64,000 nucleotides of DNA from Photobacterium marinum (GCF_000331515.1 NZ_AMZO01000003.1:1-64000), one strand, 5' to 3'. Counted from the stretch's first letter, positions 36,364 to 46,460 are shown. Numbers and translations: made by a program. Notes: generated by a model from the letters alone, not told the origin.

Positions 36364-36747
36364 ATGGAAAAGCAAGCACTCCTGTATACCCTATACTTCA
36401 AAGCAGAAGACAGATTTCTAAATCCCTCTGCCGCCTCCGGTTATGAACCGGACATTATTATTGAATATATCCAGTCAGGGTTGAACCTTGCTTCTTATTA
36501 TTGCCGCTACTCGTCTGCTGCCAATCCACTACTGCAGGAACTTTTCTTACGACGAGTATTCTTTCTACTCATTGAAGCGATCAACCATCAGAAACACTCT
36601 CGTTTATTCCGCCGAATCTGTGCCGATCACCTCTACTGTCCGATGATGGCCCTGAAAAAGTTCTACGGTTATTCCGCCGACGGCCACAAACGCTTCTTAT
36701 CACTACAACGTAACTTATTGCGAATCCATAACAATTCAGATCTGTAA
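36364..36747 (+). CDS. Small alpha-helical protein in Fur-type fumC operon (FagA-like position)
   Basis: This 127-aa protein is predicted all-helical, with Tyr/Phe-rich patterns (LLYTLYFKAEDRFL, LNLASYYCRYSSAANPLLQELFLRR) and three Cys. TAAGGAG lies eight bases before the ATG. It is the first gene after the Fur box, with fumC 11 bases downstream. In Pseudomonas aeruginosa the Fur-repressed operon fagA-fumC-sodA begins with a small protein of this size. I assign the same position, not proven homology. Function unknown. Confidence 0.75.
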   Translation: MEKQALLYTLYFKAEDRFLNPSAASGYEPDIIIEYIQSGLNLASYYCRYSSAANPLLQELFLRRVFFLLIEAINHQKHSRLFRRICADHLYCPMMALKKFYGYSADGHKRFLSLQRNLLRIHNNSDL

Positions 36748-36758
36748 GGATAATTATC

Positions 36759-38144
36759 ATGAGCTCTCAATTTCGAATCGAAAAAGATAGCATGGGTGAA
36801 GTGCACGTCCCTACTGACGCGCTGTATCAGGCTCAAACCCAGCGGGCTATCAATAATTTCCCAATCAGTGGAATGCCTATGCCGGGCCAATTCATTAAAG
36901 CATTAGCATACGTTAAACAGGCTGCGGCACGCAGTAACCTGGAACTTGGTCATCTCAAAGGTGATATCGCCCACGCCATTATTGACAGTTGTCAGGAAAT
37001 CATCGACGGCAATCACATTGACCAATTCCCTCTTGATGTCTTCCAGACCGGTTCTGGCACCAGCTCAAACATGAACGCCAATGAGGTTATTGCCTCCCTA
37101 GCATCGAAAAAAAGCAAACAAAATGTCAGCCCAAACGACCACGTCAATATGGGACAAAGCAGTAATGATGTGATTCCGACTGCTATTCAGGTCAGTGCGG
37201 CACTGGCTTGCCATTTCCACCTGTTCCCAGCGCTGAATCACCTAATTTCAACCATCGAACAAAAAGCTGAAAACGTAGGACATATTGTTAAAACAGGCCG
37301 AACCCACTTAATGGATGCCATGCCGGTCACTATGGGTCAGGAACTGCTGGGTTGGAAAACTCAGATTGAAAAAGCGCTGCAGGGCATTAACTATTCACTG
37401 GAAAATGTTACTGCACTAGCTCAGGGGGGAACAGCGGTTGGCACAGGAATCAATGCCGATCCTGAGTTTGCCGCCACTTTTACTAACAATATTTCAGTAT
37501 CAACCGAGATTAGCTTCACTTCCAGCGATAACTTTTTCTATAACCTTGGTAGTCAGGATGCCATTGTAGCCCTATCTGGGCAGTTAAAAACTGCCGCTGT
37601 TGCTGTAATGAAAATTTCGAACGACTTACGCTGGATGAACTCCGGCCCACTTGCCGGCCTAGGGGAAATAGAACTTGAATCTCTTCAACCCGGTTCATCT
37701 ATCATGCCGGGAAAAGTAAACCCTGTAATTCCTGAATCAGCCGCAATGGTTGCCGCCCAGGTTATTGGCAATGACACAACCATCACTGTGGCCGGACAAT
37801 CTGGTAACTTCCAGCTAAACGTTATGCTGCCGGTAATAGCCCTCAACCTTATCCAAAGTATTGAACTACTGGCCAACGCAGCAACGCAACTTGCAGATAA
37901 GGCGATAAGCAGCTTCACCGTCAGAGAAGATAATCTGCAGCTAGCTCTGGCAAAAAACCCAATTCTGGTTACAGCACTAAACCCAGTTATCGGCTATTTG
38001 AAAGCCGCAGAAATTGCGAAAAAAGCTTATAAAGAAAAACGTGCAATTATTGACGTTGCAGAAGAAGAAACAGAATTGAGCAGAAATGAGCTGGAGAACT
38101 TGCTTAACCCACAACAGCTGACAGAGGGAGGCATTGCCCAGTAG
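36759..38144 (+). CDS. fumC: Fumarate hydratase class II, FumC
   Basis: This 461-aa cytoplasmic enzyme interconverts fumarate and malate without an iron-sulfur cluster. Conserved regions: GSGTSSNMNANEV, MGQSSNDVIPTA, TGRTHLMDAMPVTMGQE with the catalytic His, and the superfamily signature GSSIMPGKVNP. The length is that of the family. Position behind a Fur box fits its known use as the iron-free fumarase when iron is scarce. The ribosome binding site overlaps a second small palindrome, GATAATTATC. Confidence 0.96.
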   Translation: MSSQFRIEKDSMGEVHVPTDALYQAQTQRAINNFPISGMPMPGQFIKALAYVKQAAARSNLELGHLKGDIAHAIIDSCQEIIDGNHIDQFPLDVFQTGSGTSSNMNANEVIASLASKKSKQNVSPNDHVNMGQSSNDVIPTAIQVSAALACHFHLFPALNHLISTIEQKAENVGHIVKTGRTHLMDAMPVTMGQELLGWKTQIEKALQGINYSLENVTALAQGGTAVGTGINADPEFAATFTNNISVSTEISFTSSDNFFYNLGSQDAIVALSGQLKTAAVAVMKISNDLRWMNSGPLAGLGEIELESLQPGSSIMPGKVNPVIPESAAMVAAQVIGNDTTITVAGQSGNFQLNVMLPVIALNLIQSIELLANAATQLADKAISSFTVREDNLQLALAKNPILVTALNPVIGYLKAAEIAKKAYKEKRAIIDVAEEETELSRNELENLLNPQQLTEGGIAQ

Positions 38145-38194
38145 AACTAGAGAAATAACAACCGGCGCTCTGCCCTTCAACGAAGGATAGAGCG

Positions 38195-38992
38195 CTATAG
38201 CGGTTCAAACTGACATAGACTATCGACCAGTTCAGGACGTCCGATAAAATACCCCTGCATATAATCCACCTGCAAATGCTTGCCTGCTGCGTAACAACGG
38301 TAATCTTCCACGCCCTCAAGCAAAACACGCGCCTCCAATTCCCGAGCCAACTTAATTACATTCAACAGGTCATCCCTCTTACCTTCAACATAGTTAAGCA
38401 ATAGGCTGCGGTCTACTTTAATGATGTCAGGTCTCACATCGCGGGCTCGAGCTTCAGAAGACGCTTCAACACCATAATCATCAATTGCAATTCTTGCTCC
38501 ATAACCTTGTAAATTACGTAATGAATTTACCAATAAAGCATCACAAGAACAGGTATGCTCAAGGACTTCAAAGTAGATTTGATCGATAGAGAGTCCGAGT
38601 TCATCAATCCTTCGAACAAAAGATTTCTGGGTGGCCTCTTGCTTATCAGAGTCTAGAGCTGCAATTGGTGAAAGATTGAGGAAAAGAGTTCCCTTAGAGA
38701 GAAATAAAGCAAAATTACGAAGATGTATCACCCTCGCTAAGCGGTCGAAATTAATCCTTTCAGCAGTACTAATAAATTCTGAATTAAAAAATGGCTCAGT
38801 TTTTAGTTTGTTGCCAGCCTCATCATAAACCCTCAACAAAGCCTCATAACCAAAAAGCTTACCCGATGCGGAGACAATAGGCTGGAAAGCGCTGTGCATC
38901 GCATACCCTTGATATCGGGCATAAAAGTATCCCGCTTCAGATTTATTCAAATACTGCTCAAGTTCATGCCTTGTTCTTAATATTTTAGCCAC
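38195..38992 (-). CDS. EAL-domain protein (c-di-GMP phosphodiesterase-like)
   Basis: This 265-aa protein is almost entirely an EAL domain. It keeps the signature as YEALLR (Glu-Ala-Leu), the metal and substrate residues in LEHTC, the AIDDYG loop (usual DDFG), DIIKVDRSLL, LLEGVED and QGYFIGRPE. With these residues retained, it could hydrolyse cyclic di-GMP, although NLSP in place of the usual NxS and DDYG are mild departures. No membrane segment or sensor domain is present; about 35 N-terminal residues are helical. Confidence 0.88.
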   Translation of the reverse strand: MAKILRTRHELEQYLNKSEAGYFYARYQGYAMHSAFQPIVSASGKLFGYEALLRVYDEAGNKLKTEPFFNSEFISTAERINFDRLARVIHLRNFALFLSKGTLFLNLSPIAALDSDKQEATQKSFVRRIDELGLSIDQIYFEVLEHTCSCDALLVNSLRNLQGYGARIAIDDYGVEASSEARARDVRPDIIKVDRSLLLNYVEGKRDDLLNVIKLARELEARVLLEGVEDYRCYAAGKHLQVDYMQGYFIGRPELVDSLCQFEPL

Positions 38993-39541
38993 TGAACGCC
39001 TATATTGAGACTTGTTATAGTTTAACCATAATAGTAAGCGCTAGTTTGAGTAGTAAGCGCTTATAAAAATACAATGTAATTCACAAACTTTCCCCCATCA
39101 TACCTACACGCGCATTGACGAAGTGTCTCACCCTTGAGACGACGCACTGTTTTACTCTTAATTAGTGAAATTCTTAGAGCTAAGTCAGACTTTCAGTGTT
39201 GCCTTAAAAAATATACATGGCTGGAAAAAGTCTGTCTTATTACCCTAATATTGTCTTAATAATCTCAACGCTATTGCCCGCCAATTTCGCGAAGGCATTC
39301 TTTTCAGCGTCAATACAACCACAACGCAAGTAACTTATCGCCCCCCTTCTCAGACTGATACCTGCTTTAATATCTGCGTTTCATCCAAATTACTTATCAT
39401 TAACCAGGTACTGATATTAAGAACATTGGTGAGTCCTTGATCACCAATTCTGATAGTTCATTCAAATATTTTGACCTTGTTGTTCAACTGTTAAGCCTTA
39501 TGTTCTTAAATGGAAAAACTAAAATAAGAATTATTCTAACC
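38993..39541. other. Intergenic region without a gene
   Basis: A stretch of about 550 bases between divergent genes. GTCTCA/TGAGAC around 39123-39138 forms a small hairpin. No coding frame with a ribosome binding site, no RNA family and no clear operator is recognised; it must hold the promoters of the EAL and cytochrome b561 genes. Confidence 0.45.
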
Positions 39542-39562
39542 ATGAACAGGCTATACAGAACC

Positions 39563-40099
39563 ATGAAAAATGCTCCAGAAACCTATGACTGGCTATCTAT
39601 TACGCTTCATTGGCTATCCGCTGTCGTTGTCATCGGTTTATTTGCTGTCGGTCTGTGGATGGTTGATCTTAACTACTATTCACAGTGGTACAAACCTGCT
39701 CCGCATTGGCACAAATCAGTCGGGCTTTGCTTAGCTGCAGCCACCGTACTTCGCCTAGGCTGGAAGCTTGTTAAAGGCCACCCAAAGATAGAAGGTGCCC
39801 GTTGGGAAAAAGTCGGCGCTAAGTTCGCTCACGGGCTTATTTATCTGATGTTATTTGGAATGTTCGTTTCCGGTTATCTAATATCAACAGCAGACGGACG
39901 GGCTATTGATGTATTTAACTGGTTCTCTGTTCCTGCGCTTGGTGAGCTATTTCCTAATCAGGCTGACATTGCCGGTGAGATCCACTATTACCTGGCTTTC
40001 GCCCTGATTGGTCTGGCTGTCGTTCATGCTCTTGCCGCGCTAAAGCACCACTTTATAAACAAAGACAATACCTTAAAAAAAATGTTGGGAGTAAAGTAA
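39563..40099 (+). CDS. yceJ: Cytochrome b561 family protein (YceJ-like)
   Basis: This diheme b-type cytochrome of the inner membrane has about four membrane segments, with candidate heme ligands in LHWLSA, HWHKSVGL, KFAHGLIYLM and AGEIHYYLAFALIGLAVVHALAALKHH. It transfers electrons, possibly from quinol. I start at the ATG at 39563 (178 aa), which gives MKNAPETYDW as in family members; an ATG at 39542 is an alternative, and neither has a strong ribosome binding site. It is directly followed by yceI, the conserved yceJ-yceI pair. Confidence 0.88.
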   Translation: MKNAPETYDWLSITLHWLSAVVVIGLFAVGLWMVDLNYYSQWYKPAPHWHKSVGLCLAAATVLRLGWKLVKGHPKIEGARWEKVGAKFAHGLIYLMLFGMFVSGYLISTADGRAIDVFNWFSVPALGELFPNQADIAGEIHYYLAFALIGLAVVHALAALKHHFINKDNTLKKMLGVK

Positions 40100-40101
40100 A
40101 G

Positions 40102-40671
40102 ATGAAAAAACAACTGATCGCTCTGGGTTTGCTAACCGCAATTACCATTCCTTCATTAGCATCAGCAGCTGACTATATGATTGATACCAAAGGAGCACAC
40201 GCCTCTATCAACCTGAAGGTCAAACACCTTGGCTATAGTTTTATCAAAGGGCGCTTTAATACTTTTGAAGGGGCATTCAGCTATGATCCAATGAACCTTT
40301 CAGCGTCAAAAGTAAATGTTAAAATCGATACCAGCAGCTTTGACACAAACCACGCAGAGCGCGATAAACACGTTCGCAGCGGCGACTTCCTAGATGTTAA
40401 AAAATACTCAACAGCAACATTTACTAGCACAAAAATCGAGCCGAAAGGTAACGGGGAAATGATCATTGATGGAGAACTAACTCTACATGGTCAAACTAAA
40501 CCGATCAGTATCGACGCTCAATTTGTCGGCGAAGGTGAAGACCCATGGGGTGGTTACCGTGCCGGTTTTACCGGTACCACACGCATTGAACTAAAAGACT
40601 TTGGCATTCAGGTTATGGGCGAATCCAGCTATGTGGATCTTGAACTACATGTTGAAGGAATTCGCCAGTAA
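40102..40671 (+). CDS. yceI: YceI-family periplasmic protein
   Basis: This 189-aa protein has a clear signal peptide (MKKQLIALGLLTAITIPSLA, cleavage near ASA). The mature domain is a lipocalin-like beta-barrel of the YceI family: YMIDTKGAHASINLKVKHLGYSFIKGRF, THAERDKHVRSGDFLDVKKYSTATF, LTLHGQTKPI. The family binds isoprenoid or polyprenyl compounds. The gene follows yceJ after two bases, so both are co-transcribed and probably cooperate in quinone-related chemistry. Confidence 0.94.
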   Translation: MKKQLIALGLLTAITIPSLASAADYMIDTKGAHASINLKVKHLGYSFIKGRFNTFEGAFSYDPMNLSASKVNVKIDTSSFDTNHAERDKHVRSGDFLDVKKYSTATFTSTKIEPKGNGEMIIDGELTLHGQTKPISIDAQFVGEGEDPWGGYRAGFTGTTRIELKDFGIQVMGESSYVDLELHVEGIRQ

Positions 40672-40696
40672 TAGTAACTTCCAACTAAAATTCTTC

Positions 40697-40723
40697 AAAT
40701 CCGGCTTTGGCCGGATTTTTTTA
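40697..40723 (+). terminator. Terminator after yceI
   Basis: AATCCGGC and GCCGGATT flank a 4-base loop, followed by a run of seven T. Confidence 0.9.
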
Positions 40724-40903
40724 TTAAACAAAGTTAAATTATCTCTTCCTTATAAGCTTTGTCTTTTTACACAAGATTCTTAACCACAAACCCAATACAA
40801 TATCGGCCAAACTCAAATCATTTCTGAATTTTTTGCGCAAAAGCATTGTGAATAAAAATCCAGTTAGATATAAATCATACAAAAGTCACAAGCGTTTGGA
40901 AAA

Positions 40904-41716
40904 ATGAAAGCAGTAATCAACACTATTTATGAATCAAAACTGGCAACGCTGAAAGACAAAATTGCCGTACTCAGCGCACCGGTTCAGCTCACTATCGTTA
41001 CTGTCGGAGAAGATCCGGCGAGCAAGGTTTATGTCCGCAATAAAATTCGTCTTTTCGATGAACTGGGCCTTACCTGTAACCACATCACTCTGGCAGAAGA
41101 GACAACCACTCAGTCGGATCTGGATGAAATTGCAGCCAACGCTGAACATGCAATTTTATTCCAGCTTCCATTACCAAATGGGCTGGAAGCGCCGGATCTT
41201 CCAGCTTCAGTCGATGTCGATGGCTTTGGCTCTGAAGCTCTTGGGCAATTGGTTCTGGGGCAAAACAGCATCTTGCCATGCACTGTCCAGGCTACTATCG
41301 ATATCATTGCAAGCCACTTCGGTGAAAACAACTTTGCAGGCCTGAAAGTGGCTGTTGTGGGCCGTAGTAACATCGTAGGTAAGCCACTGGCTATTGAACT
41401 AATCAACCGCCAAAGCACAGTTTCAAGCTTTAATAGTCGTTCAGACCTTGAGTCTGTAGACTGGAAACGTTACGACGTTGTTGTTGTTGCTACCGGCGCA
41501 TACGGTGTACTGGAAAGCACACAATTCTTTGAAGGACAGCTGATCATTGATGTCGGCATCAACCGAGTTGACGGAAAGCTGGTTGGTGATGTTAAGCACA
41601 ACCTTGAGATTGAACCAATGGCAGCTATCACACCTGTACCCGGTGGTGTTGGTCGTTTAACTTGTCTTCATGTATTAGGTAATGCAGTAAAGCTTGCTGA
41701 ATGCGCGCAAGGTTAA
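40904..41716 (+). CDS. FolD-like methylenetetrahydrofolate dehydrogenase/cyclohydrolase, divergent
   Basis: FolD interconverts 5,10-methylene-THF, methenyl-THF and 10-formyl-THF using NADP. This 270-aa protein keeps the key VGEDPASKVYVRNK segment with the Tyr and Lys of the active site, the Asp of VDVDGFG, the dinucleotide motif VVGRSNIVGKPLA, and PVPGGVGRLT. It is shorter than typical FolD (about 285 aa). The final motif has RLT in place of the usual PMT, and the Lys before DVDG is missing. I read it as a divergent second FolD copy, probably active at least as a dehydrogenase. Monocistronic. Confidence 0.8.
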   Translation: MKAVINTIYESKLATLKDKIAVLSAPVQLTIVTVGEDPASKVYVRNKIRLFDELGLTCNHITLAEETTTQSDLDEIAANAEHAILFQLPLPNGLEAPDLPASVDVDGFGSEALGQLVLGQNSILPCTVQATIDIIASHFGENNFAGLKVAVVGRSNIVGKPLAIELINRQSTVSSFNSRSDLESVDWKRYDVVVVATGAYGVLESTQFFEGQLIIDVGINRVDGKLVGDVKHNLEIEPMAAITPVPGGVGRLTCLHVLGNAVKLAECAQG

Positions 41717-41750
41717 TGAACTGCCAGCTATAATCCGAAATTGCGATAAA

Positions 41751-41782
41751 AATAAGGCTACCCGAAGGTAGCCTTATTTATT
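41751..41782 (+). terminator. Terminator after folD-like gene
   Basis: AATAAGGCTACC and GGTAGCCTTATT form a 12-bp stem with a 4-base loop, then TTATTTG. Confidence 0.88.
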
Positions 41783-41869
41783 TGTTCTGTATCTAATAAC
41801 CATATTAAAACAGTCATCTCTATGTGATTACTGCTTCTAACGGGAGTTCTGTTTACCGGATATAGCGAT

Positions 41870-42604
41870 TTAAATCACCAGGCCACCGTCAATTTTAAGG
41901 GTCTGACCGGTAATAAATGAGGCATTATCACTAGCTAGGAACAACGCACCTTTCGCAATATCTTCCGGCTTACCCATGCGTTTAAGTGGTGTTTTGTTCT
42001 TCATGTAATCCAGTACTTTTTCTGGCAAATCCACTGTCATCGGGGTTTCAATAAAGCCAGGGGCTATACAGTTAGCACGAACCTGTGCACCTTTACGCGA
42101 GAATTCTTTTGCCCAGCCTTTAGTCATCGCAATTACACCACCTTTAGTAGCAGCGTAGTTACTCTGACCGATATTACCGTCAGTACCAACGACAGATGAC
42201 ATAGTAATAATTGAGCCGATACCTGCTTCAATCATGACCGGAGCAATTGCCTGAGTCATATTGAATACACCTTTAAGGTTCACATCAAGAACCATATCCC
42301 AGTCATCTTCAGACATTTTGTCCAACAGGTTGTCACGGGTGATACCAGCATTATTAACTAATACGTCAATATTGCTGAATTCTTGCTTGATCTTCGCAAT
42401 AAAGTTTTCGATTGCCTGACGATCACAAACGTTAAGCTCAACTGCTCTTACATTGCTATAATCAGACTCAAGATCAGCCATCGCCGCAGCATTCATATCA
42501 CAGGCAAATACCATTTTTGCATCGTTTTTAGCGAAAGTTTCAACGATACAGCGACCAATTCCCTGCGCTCCACCGGTAACGACACACACTTTATCTTTAA
42601 GCAT
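41870..42604 (-). CDS. fabG: 3-oxoacyl-ACP reductase-type SDR (FabG-like)
   Basis: This 244-aa classical short-chain dehydrogenase has TGGAQGIGR (NADP binding), NNAG, the catalytic Ser in MSSVVG, YxxxK as YAATKGG and the FITGQTLKIDGG end found in FabG proteins. GGGAGA lies before the ATG at 42604. It is isolated from fatty-acid genes, so it may be a secondary FabG (for example acetoacetyl-CoA reductase-like) rather than the housekeeping one. The stop lies next to a palindrome-poor region; no terminator is evident. Confidence 0.85.
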   Translation of the reverse strand: MLKDKVCVVTGGAQGIGRCIVETFAKNDAKMVFACDMNAAAMADLESDYSNVRAVELNVCDRQAIENFIAKIKQEFSNIDVLVNNAGITRDNLLDKMSEDDWDMVLDVNLKGVFNMTQAIAPVMIEAGIGSIITMSSVVGTDGNIGQSNYAATKGGVIAMTKGWAKEFSRKGAQVRANCIAPGFIETPMTVDLPEKVLDYMKNKTPLKRMGKPEDIAKGALFLASDNASFITGQTLKIDGGLVI

Positions 42605-42907
42605 GATTTCTCCCAATTTTAATACCAATTAGTAATACATTTTTTGAACTGAAACTAAATTAGCATATTGAAAATATGTATCATCAACAAAAACATAGTA
42701 TTTATATGGATATTAGAAGAAACCCACAAAATGAGGCGTAACAAGTTTGCAAAACCAACTGCTCGGATATGTCAGAGAATAGTCTCATGAAATAATAGTA
42801 ATTAACTACACTATTCAGTTATATTGAGTTTTCTCTCATCAAATGTCGAGCAATATAAAAAACTCAAATAAAAACATATTGCTTATAACTATTTTAATGA
42901 ATATAAA

Positions 42908-42942
42908 AAAGCATGAGGCACACTAATTACCTCATGCTTTAA
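42908..42942 (-). terminator. Terminator after the second chemoreceptor gene
   Basis: AAAGCATGAGG (42908-42918) and CCTCATGCTTT (42930-42940) form an 11-bp stem. In the minus direction, T-rich sequence follows. Confidence 0.85.
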
Positions 42943-42974
42943 ACTATATTCTTTTTAAAATTATTATCTGATCT

Positions 42975-44603
42975 TCACAATGTAAAGAATGACAACGAAT
43001 GCTTCTGTTTTTCTGCCAGTACAGACAATTCATCACTGGCTGTCGCACATTGACTTATACCTGTCGCATTTAAGCTGACAATATGATGGATGTTACTAAT
43101 GTTTCGGTTAATATCATGAGTAACCTGAGATTGCTCCTCCGCCGCTGTCGCAACCTGAGTATTCATATCAGTAATACCCTGCACCGCTTCATTTATACCT
43201 TGAAGGGCTTCATTCGCCTTATCTGTGAGTGTATGGCTGCTTTCCAGCATTGTTCGAACTGAATGCATGGTTTCATTGGCATTAGCCGACTGAGCCTGTA
43301 ACTGCTCAATAATGACCTGTATTTCCCCAGTCGATTCCTGAGTTCTAGCCGCAAGCTGACGAACTTCATCTGCAACAACAGCAAAACCACGCCCACTCTC
43401 ACCAGCACGAGCCGCCTCAATGGCAGCATTTAAAGCCAGCAAGTTAGTCTGCTCTGAAATACTTTGAATCACTTCAATTACTTTACTTATCTGCACAGAC
43501 TGTTGTTCGAGCTGGTTAACTACTTCAGCAGCATCATTCAAACGGCAGGCAATCTCTTCACTGGCGTGTGTAGTCTGGTCAAATAACCCTGCCCCTTCCG
43601 CTGCCAGTACACCGGCGCTACGGGCATTATCATCCGCCCTTACCGCAGCCTGATTGACGCTTTCAGCCGTAGAAGAAAGCTCTTCTACAGCAGTTGCAAC
43701 TTGCTCAACTTCGGCTGTCTGCTGGTTGGCATTCTTTTCCGACTCTTTCATCACCGTAGCAAGCTCTGTTGATGAAGATGCAACACTCGCGCTGATTGTC
43801 ATCAACTCACTGACCGTCTTACGCAATTGTGAAACCATTCGCTCAATATCATGAGCCAGATGGGTGAGTTCATTTTTTCCATCAGTATCTAACTCAACAT
43901 TCAACTCACCACGAGCTACTTTTTGCATCGCCTGCTGCAGAACTAAAACAGGACTAACAATATAGCCAGATAATAACCATCCAAATCCGACACCGACCAA
44001 GATCGTCGCTAATGTAAGCCACAAAGCCGTTTCGAGAATTTTATTGTGATTTTGAACCTGAATTGCAATCTGCTGATCTGTAATAACATTCAGCTTATCG
44101 GAAAGTGCATCAATCGCGACGGTCATATTGTCACCCAGAGAGCGGTACTGAGTGACATAAGTCTGATATTCCAGCTCATTAATTCGCCCTGCATGATACT
44201 CTGCCAGCACGAAAAGCATGGTATTGCGAGTATAATTTAAATACTCATTAAACGTTCGATTAAATGCATTTAATTCTGTTTCAAGACCAATCACTGCTCT
44301 GAGCTTCTCAATCGCAGAAGTATTTTCCTGCTCGGTCTGATTAAGGCTGTTTTCAAAGCTTTTTAACTGCGATTTATCATATATAGCGTAAATAGCGCTT
44401 ACTCTTGTTGCGTACATTCCATTAATTAAAGTCGCAACACTATTTTTTGCCATCACTGCCTGTTGAGTTGTCATGTTCATTACAGAAACTGCATTTTCAA
44501 GACCACCACGACTCAAGAAAAACGAGGCTAAAAAGAAGATAGAGACTACAACAACCGGAATTGTCACCTGGCGCCGTATTGATATGTTCTTAAATATAGA
44601 CAT
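42975..44603 (-). CDS. Methyl-accepting chemotaxis protein (4-helix-bundle sensor)
   Basis: This 542-aa chemoreceptor has TM1 at about residues 12-32. A helical periplasmic domain (about 33-185) of four-helix-bundle type contains [16 protein letters not shown]2 is at about 190-212, then HAMP ([28 protein letters not shown]), then a signalling domain with the conserved tip [46 protein letters not shown] start at 44603, where AGGGG precedes the ATG; the frame is open 23 codons further. Ligand unknown. Confidence 0.92.
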   Translation of the reverse strand: MSIFKNISIRRQVTIPVVVVSIFFLASFFLSRGGLENAVSVMNMTTQQAVMAKNSVATLINGMYATRVSAIYAIYDKSQLKSFENSLNQTEQENTSAIEKLRAVIGLETELNAFNRTFNEYLNYTRNTMLFVLAEYHAGRINELEYQTYVTQYRSLGDNMTVAIDALSDKLNVITDQQIAIQVQNHNKILETALWLTLATILVGVGFGWLLSGYIVSPVLVLQQAMQKVARGELNVELDTDGKNELTHLAHDIERMVSQLRKTVSELMTISASVASSSTELATVMKESEKNANQQTAEVEQVATAVEELSSTAESVNQAAVRADDNARSAGVLAAEGAGLFDQTTHASEEIACRLNDAAEVVNQLEQQSVQISKVIEVIQSISEQTNLLALNAAIEAARAGESGRGFAVVADEVRQLAARTQESTGEIQVIIEQLQAQSANANETMHSVRTMLESSHTLTDKANEALQGINEAVQGITDMNTQVATAAEEQSQVTHDINRNISNIHHIVSLNATGISQCATASDELSVLAEKQKHSLSFFTL

Positions 44604-45100
44604 ACAACTGCCCCTTATTGTATTAATAAAAATGCAATGGGAAAGCTCTGCGTCACTGCATATATTAGTCATAGCAACAGGGGGGAAGAGTTACAAAGAA
44701 ATAATAATCACATAGATCTCACTTTCACTATAATCGCTATTTATAGACAAATTCAGCAATTATATTCAAATGCAGCTTAAGAGCTTGAATTAATATTCAG
44801 CAATATTTATTAGGAATAAGCAAATCATTTTCATTCATTTATGAAGGAATAATCACAAACCAATTAATCAGCTGAAGTCGGGATAAAAATATGAGGAACT
44901 AAAAAACTGGTTATATGGCTTCAAATTGCAGATTATCGTCAATCATGCAGGTGATATCGTTGCTGCAAAACTTACCCGAGCTGATCTTGATAATAAAATG
45001 CCTGTTCGAACTCTTTCCAAAGGCTTGTAGGATAAGCTATACGCCGATAAGGTTTCATGTAAAACCTACTTGGGGGCTTGGTTGCCTACAGCCTAAAATC
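44604..45100. other. Intergenic region without a supported gene
   Basis: About 500 bases between two minus-strand genes. An 80-codon frame at 44915-45157 has no ribosome binding site and runs through the cyuA terminator, so I do not accept it. Presumed promoter of the chemoreceptor gene lies near 44700; nothing else is recognised. Confidence 0.45.
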
Positions 45101-45102
45101 AG

Positions 45103-45157
45103 AAAAGCCATCGCTTATATAACCAGACTAAAAAATGGATTAATAGCGATGGCTTAA
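45103..45157 (-). terminator. Terminator after cyuA
   Basis: AAGCCATCGCT (45105-45115) pairs with AGCGATGGCTT (45145-45155) with a long AT-rich loop. It resembles the yqhD terminator in stem sequence (AAGCCATCGC). Confidence 0.7.
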
Positions 45158-45173
45158 ACCGTTCTGAGGTTAA

Positions 45174-46460
45174 TTACTTGTGAACCATGATATCCAAGAT
45201 CTGAACATCCGTTTGTGTCATCGCACCATTCGCCAATGCCGACATATTGCGAATCGAGACATCAACATCGTCAGCAACAATACCTTCATTACCGGTAACA
45301 CGGATGCCATCCAGCGCCATCAACGCCGCTTTTACTGCTGCACTAGCAGATGAAGACACTTTCATTGCGCAGCTGGTTTTTGCACCATCACAGATAATCC
45401 CGGTAATATCGCCAATCATGCTGCAGATAGCATCACTTACCTGCTTAAACTGGCCACCAAGCAACCATGTCATTGCCGCAACTGCACCCATTGATGCTGT
45501 TGTCGCACCACAAAGTGCAGACAGCTTATTCTGGTAGCTCTTAATGTAAATAGCCATCAGGTGAGACATCATTAGTGCACGAGCAAGAGTATCTCTGTCA
45601 GCTTTAACATGCTCAGCAACCACCAGCACAGGCATCGTTGCCGCAATACCCTGGTTACCGGAACCTGAGTTACTCATGGCCGGCTTCATTGCTCCGTCCA
45701 TACGTGCATCTGAAGCAGCTGATGTACGGCACAGCACATCCGTTAGCAAGCCACCGGATAGCAGACCACGCTCAACATTTCGCTGGAAAGTAACACCAAT
45801 CTTCAAGCCGTATTTACCGGTCAAACCTTCTTTCGACAGCGCGTCATTCAGTTCAACTGCCTGAACAATGAATTCGATATCTTCTACCGGTACATTAAGG
45901 GCAAAATCATAGATATCTTGAGCTGTTGCCTCGGAGAAAATATTTCCCGGCTGTTGTTCTTTCTGAACAGGTTTAGGATCAGCAATAAATACCGACTCAC
46001 CATTAACCTCAATGGCAACCACATTGGTATGGCCGTCAGCAATGATCACTGTCGCCTCATTTTCACCATCGCTGACTGTAGCTTTGGCATACAAAATATT
46101 AGAAACCTGAGCGACACCAACTGAAACCTGCTTTTGATCGATCATCAGCTTTGCAGACTCAACGTCTGTCGGTGTAATATTTTTCAGAACTTCAAGGCCA
46201 GCGTCAGCATCACCCGCAAGCGCACCGACAGCAGCCGCGATAGGCAGGCCAACCATGCCAGTACCCGGTACACCAACTCCCATACCGTTTTTCATCAGGT
46301 TCGGTGAAACAAATGCATCAACACGGGTTGGCTTGCTTTTAAGATGAGTAGTCGCAATAGAAGCCGCCAAGGCTACAGAAACAGGCTCGGTGCAGCCAAG
46401 TGCCGGAACGACTTCTTTCTTTACTGTTTCAATAAAACCGGTCCAGAGGTGCTTTTTCAT
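45174..46460 (-). CDS. cyuA: L-cysteine desulfidase CyuA (UPF0597, YhaM)
   Basis: This 428-aa cytoplasmic protein of the UPF0597/CyuA family degrades L-cysteine to pyruvate, ammonia and sulfide with a [4Fe-4S] cluster. Visible features: VPALGCTEPVSVALAAS with the first conserved Cys (about residue 23), LMKNGMGVGVPGTGMVGLPIAAA, GSGNQGIAATMPV, and C-terminal CSMIGDITGIICDGAKTSCAMK with further Cys. The length matches E. coli YhaM (436 aa). No transporter or regulator of the cyu system is adjacent. Confidence 0.9.
   Translation of the reverse strand: MKKHLWTGFIETVKKEVVPALGCTEPVSVALAASIATTHLKSKPTRVDAFVSPNLMKNGMGVGVPGTGMVGLPIAAAVGALAGDADAGLEVLKNITPTDVESAKLMIDQKQVSVGVAQVSNILYAKATVSDGENEATVIIADGHTNVVAIEVNGESVFIADPKPVQKEQQPGNIFSEATAQDIYDFALNVPVEDIEFIVQAVELNDALSKEGLTGKYGLKIGVTFQRNVERGLLSGGLLTDVLCRTSAASDARMDGAMKPAMSNSGSGNQGIAATMPVLVVAEHVKADRDTLARALMMSHLMAIYIKSYQNKLSALCGATTASMGAVAAMTWLLGGQFKQVSDAICSMIGDITGIICDGAKTSCAMKVSSSASAAVKAALMALDGIRVTGNEGIVADDVDVSIRNMSALANGAMTQTDVQILDIMVHK

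Noticed and set aside
44915-45157. 80-codon plus-strand frame downstream of cyuA
   Set aside because: No start signal and it reads through the cyuA terminator.
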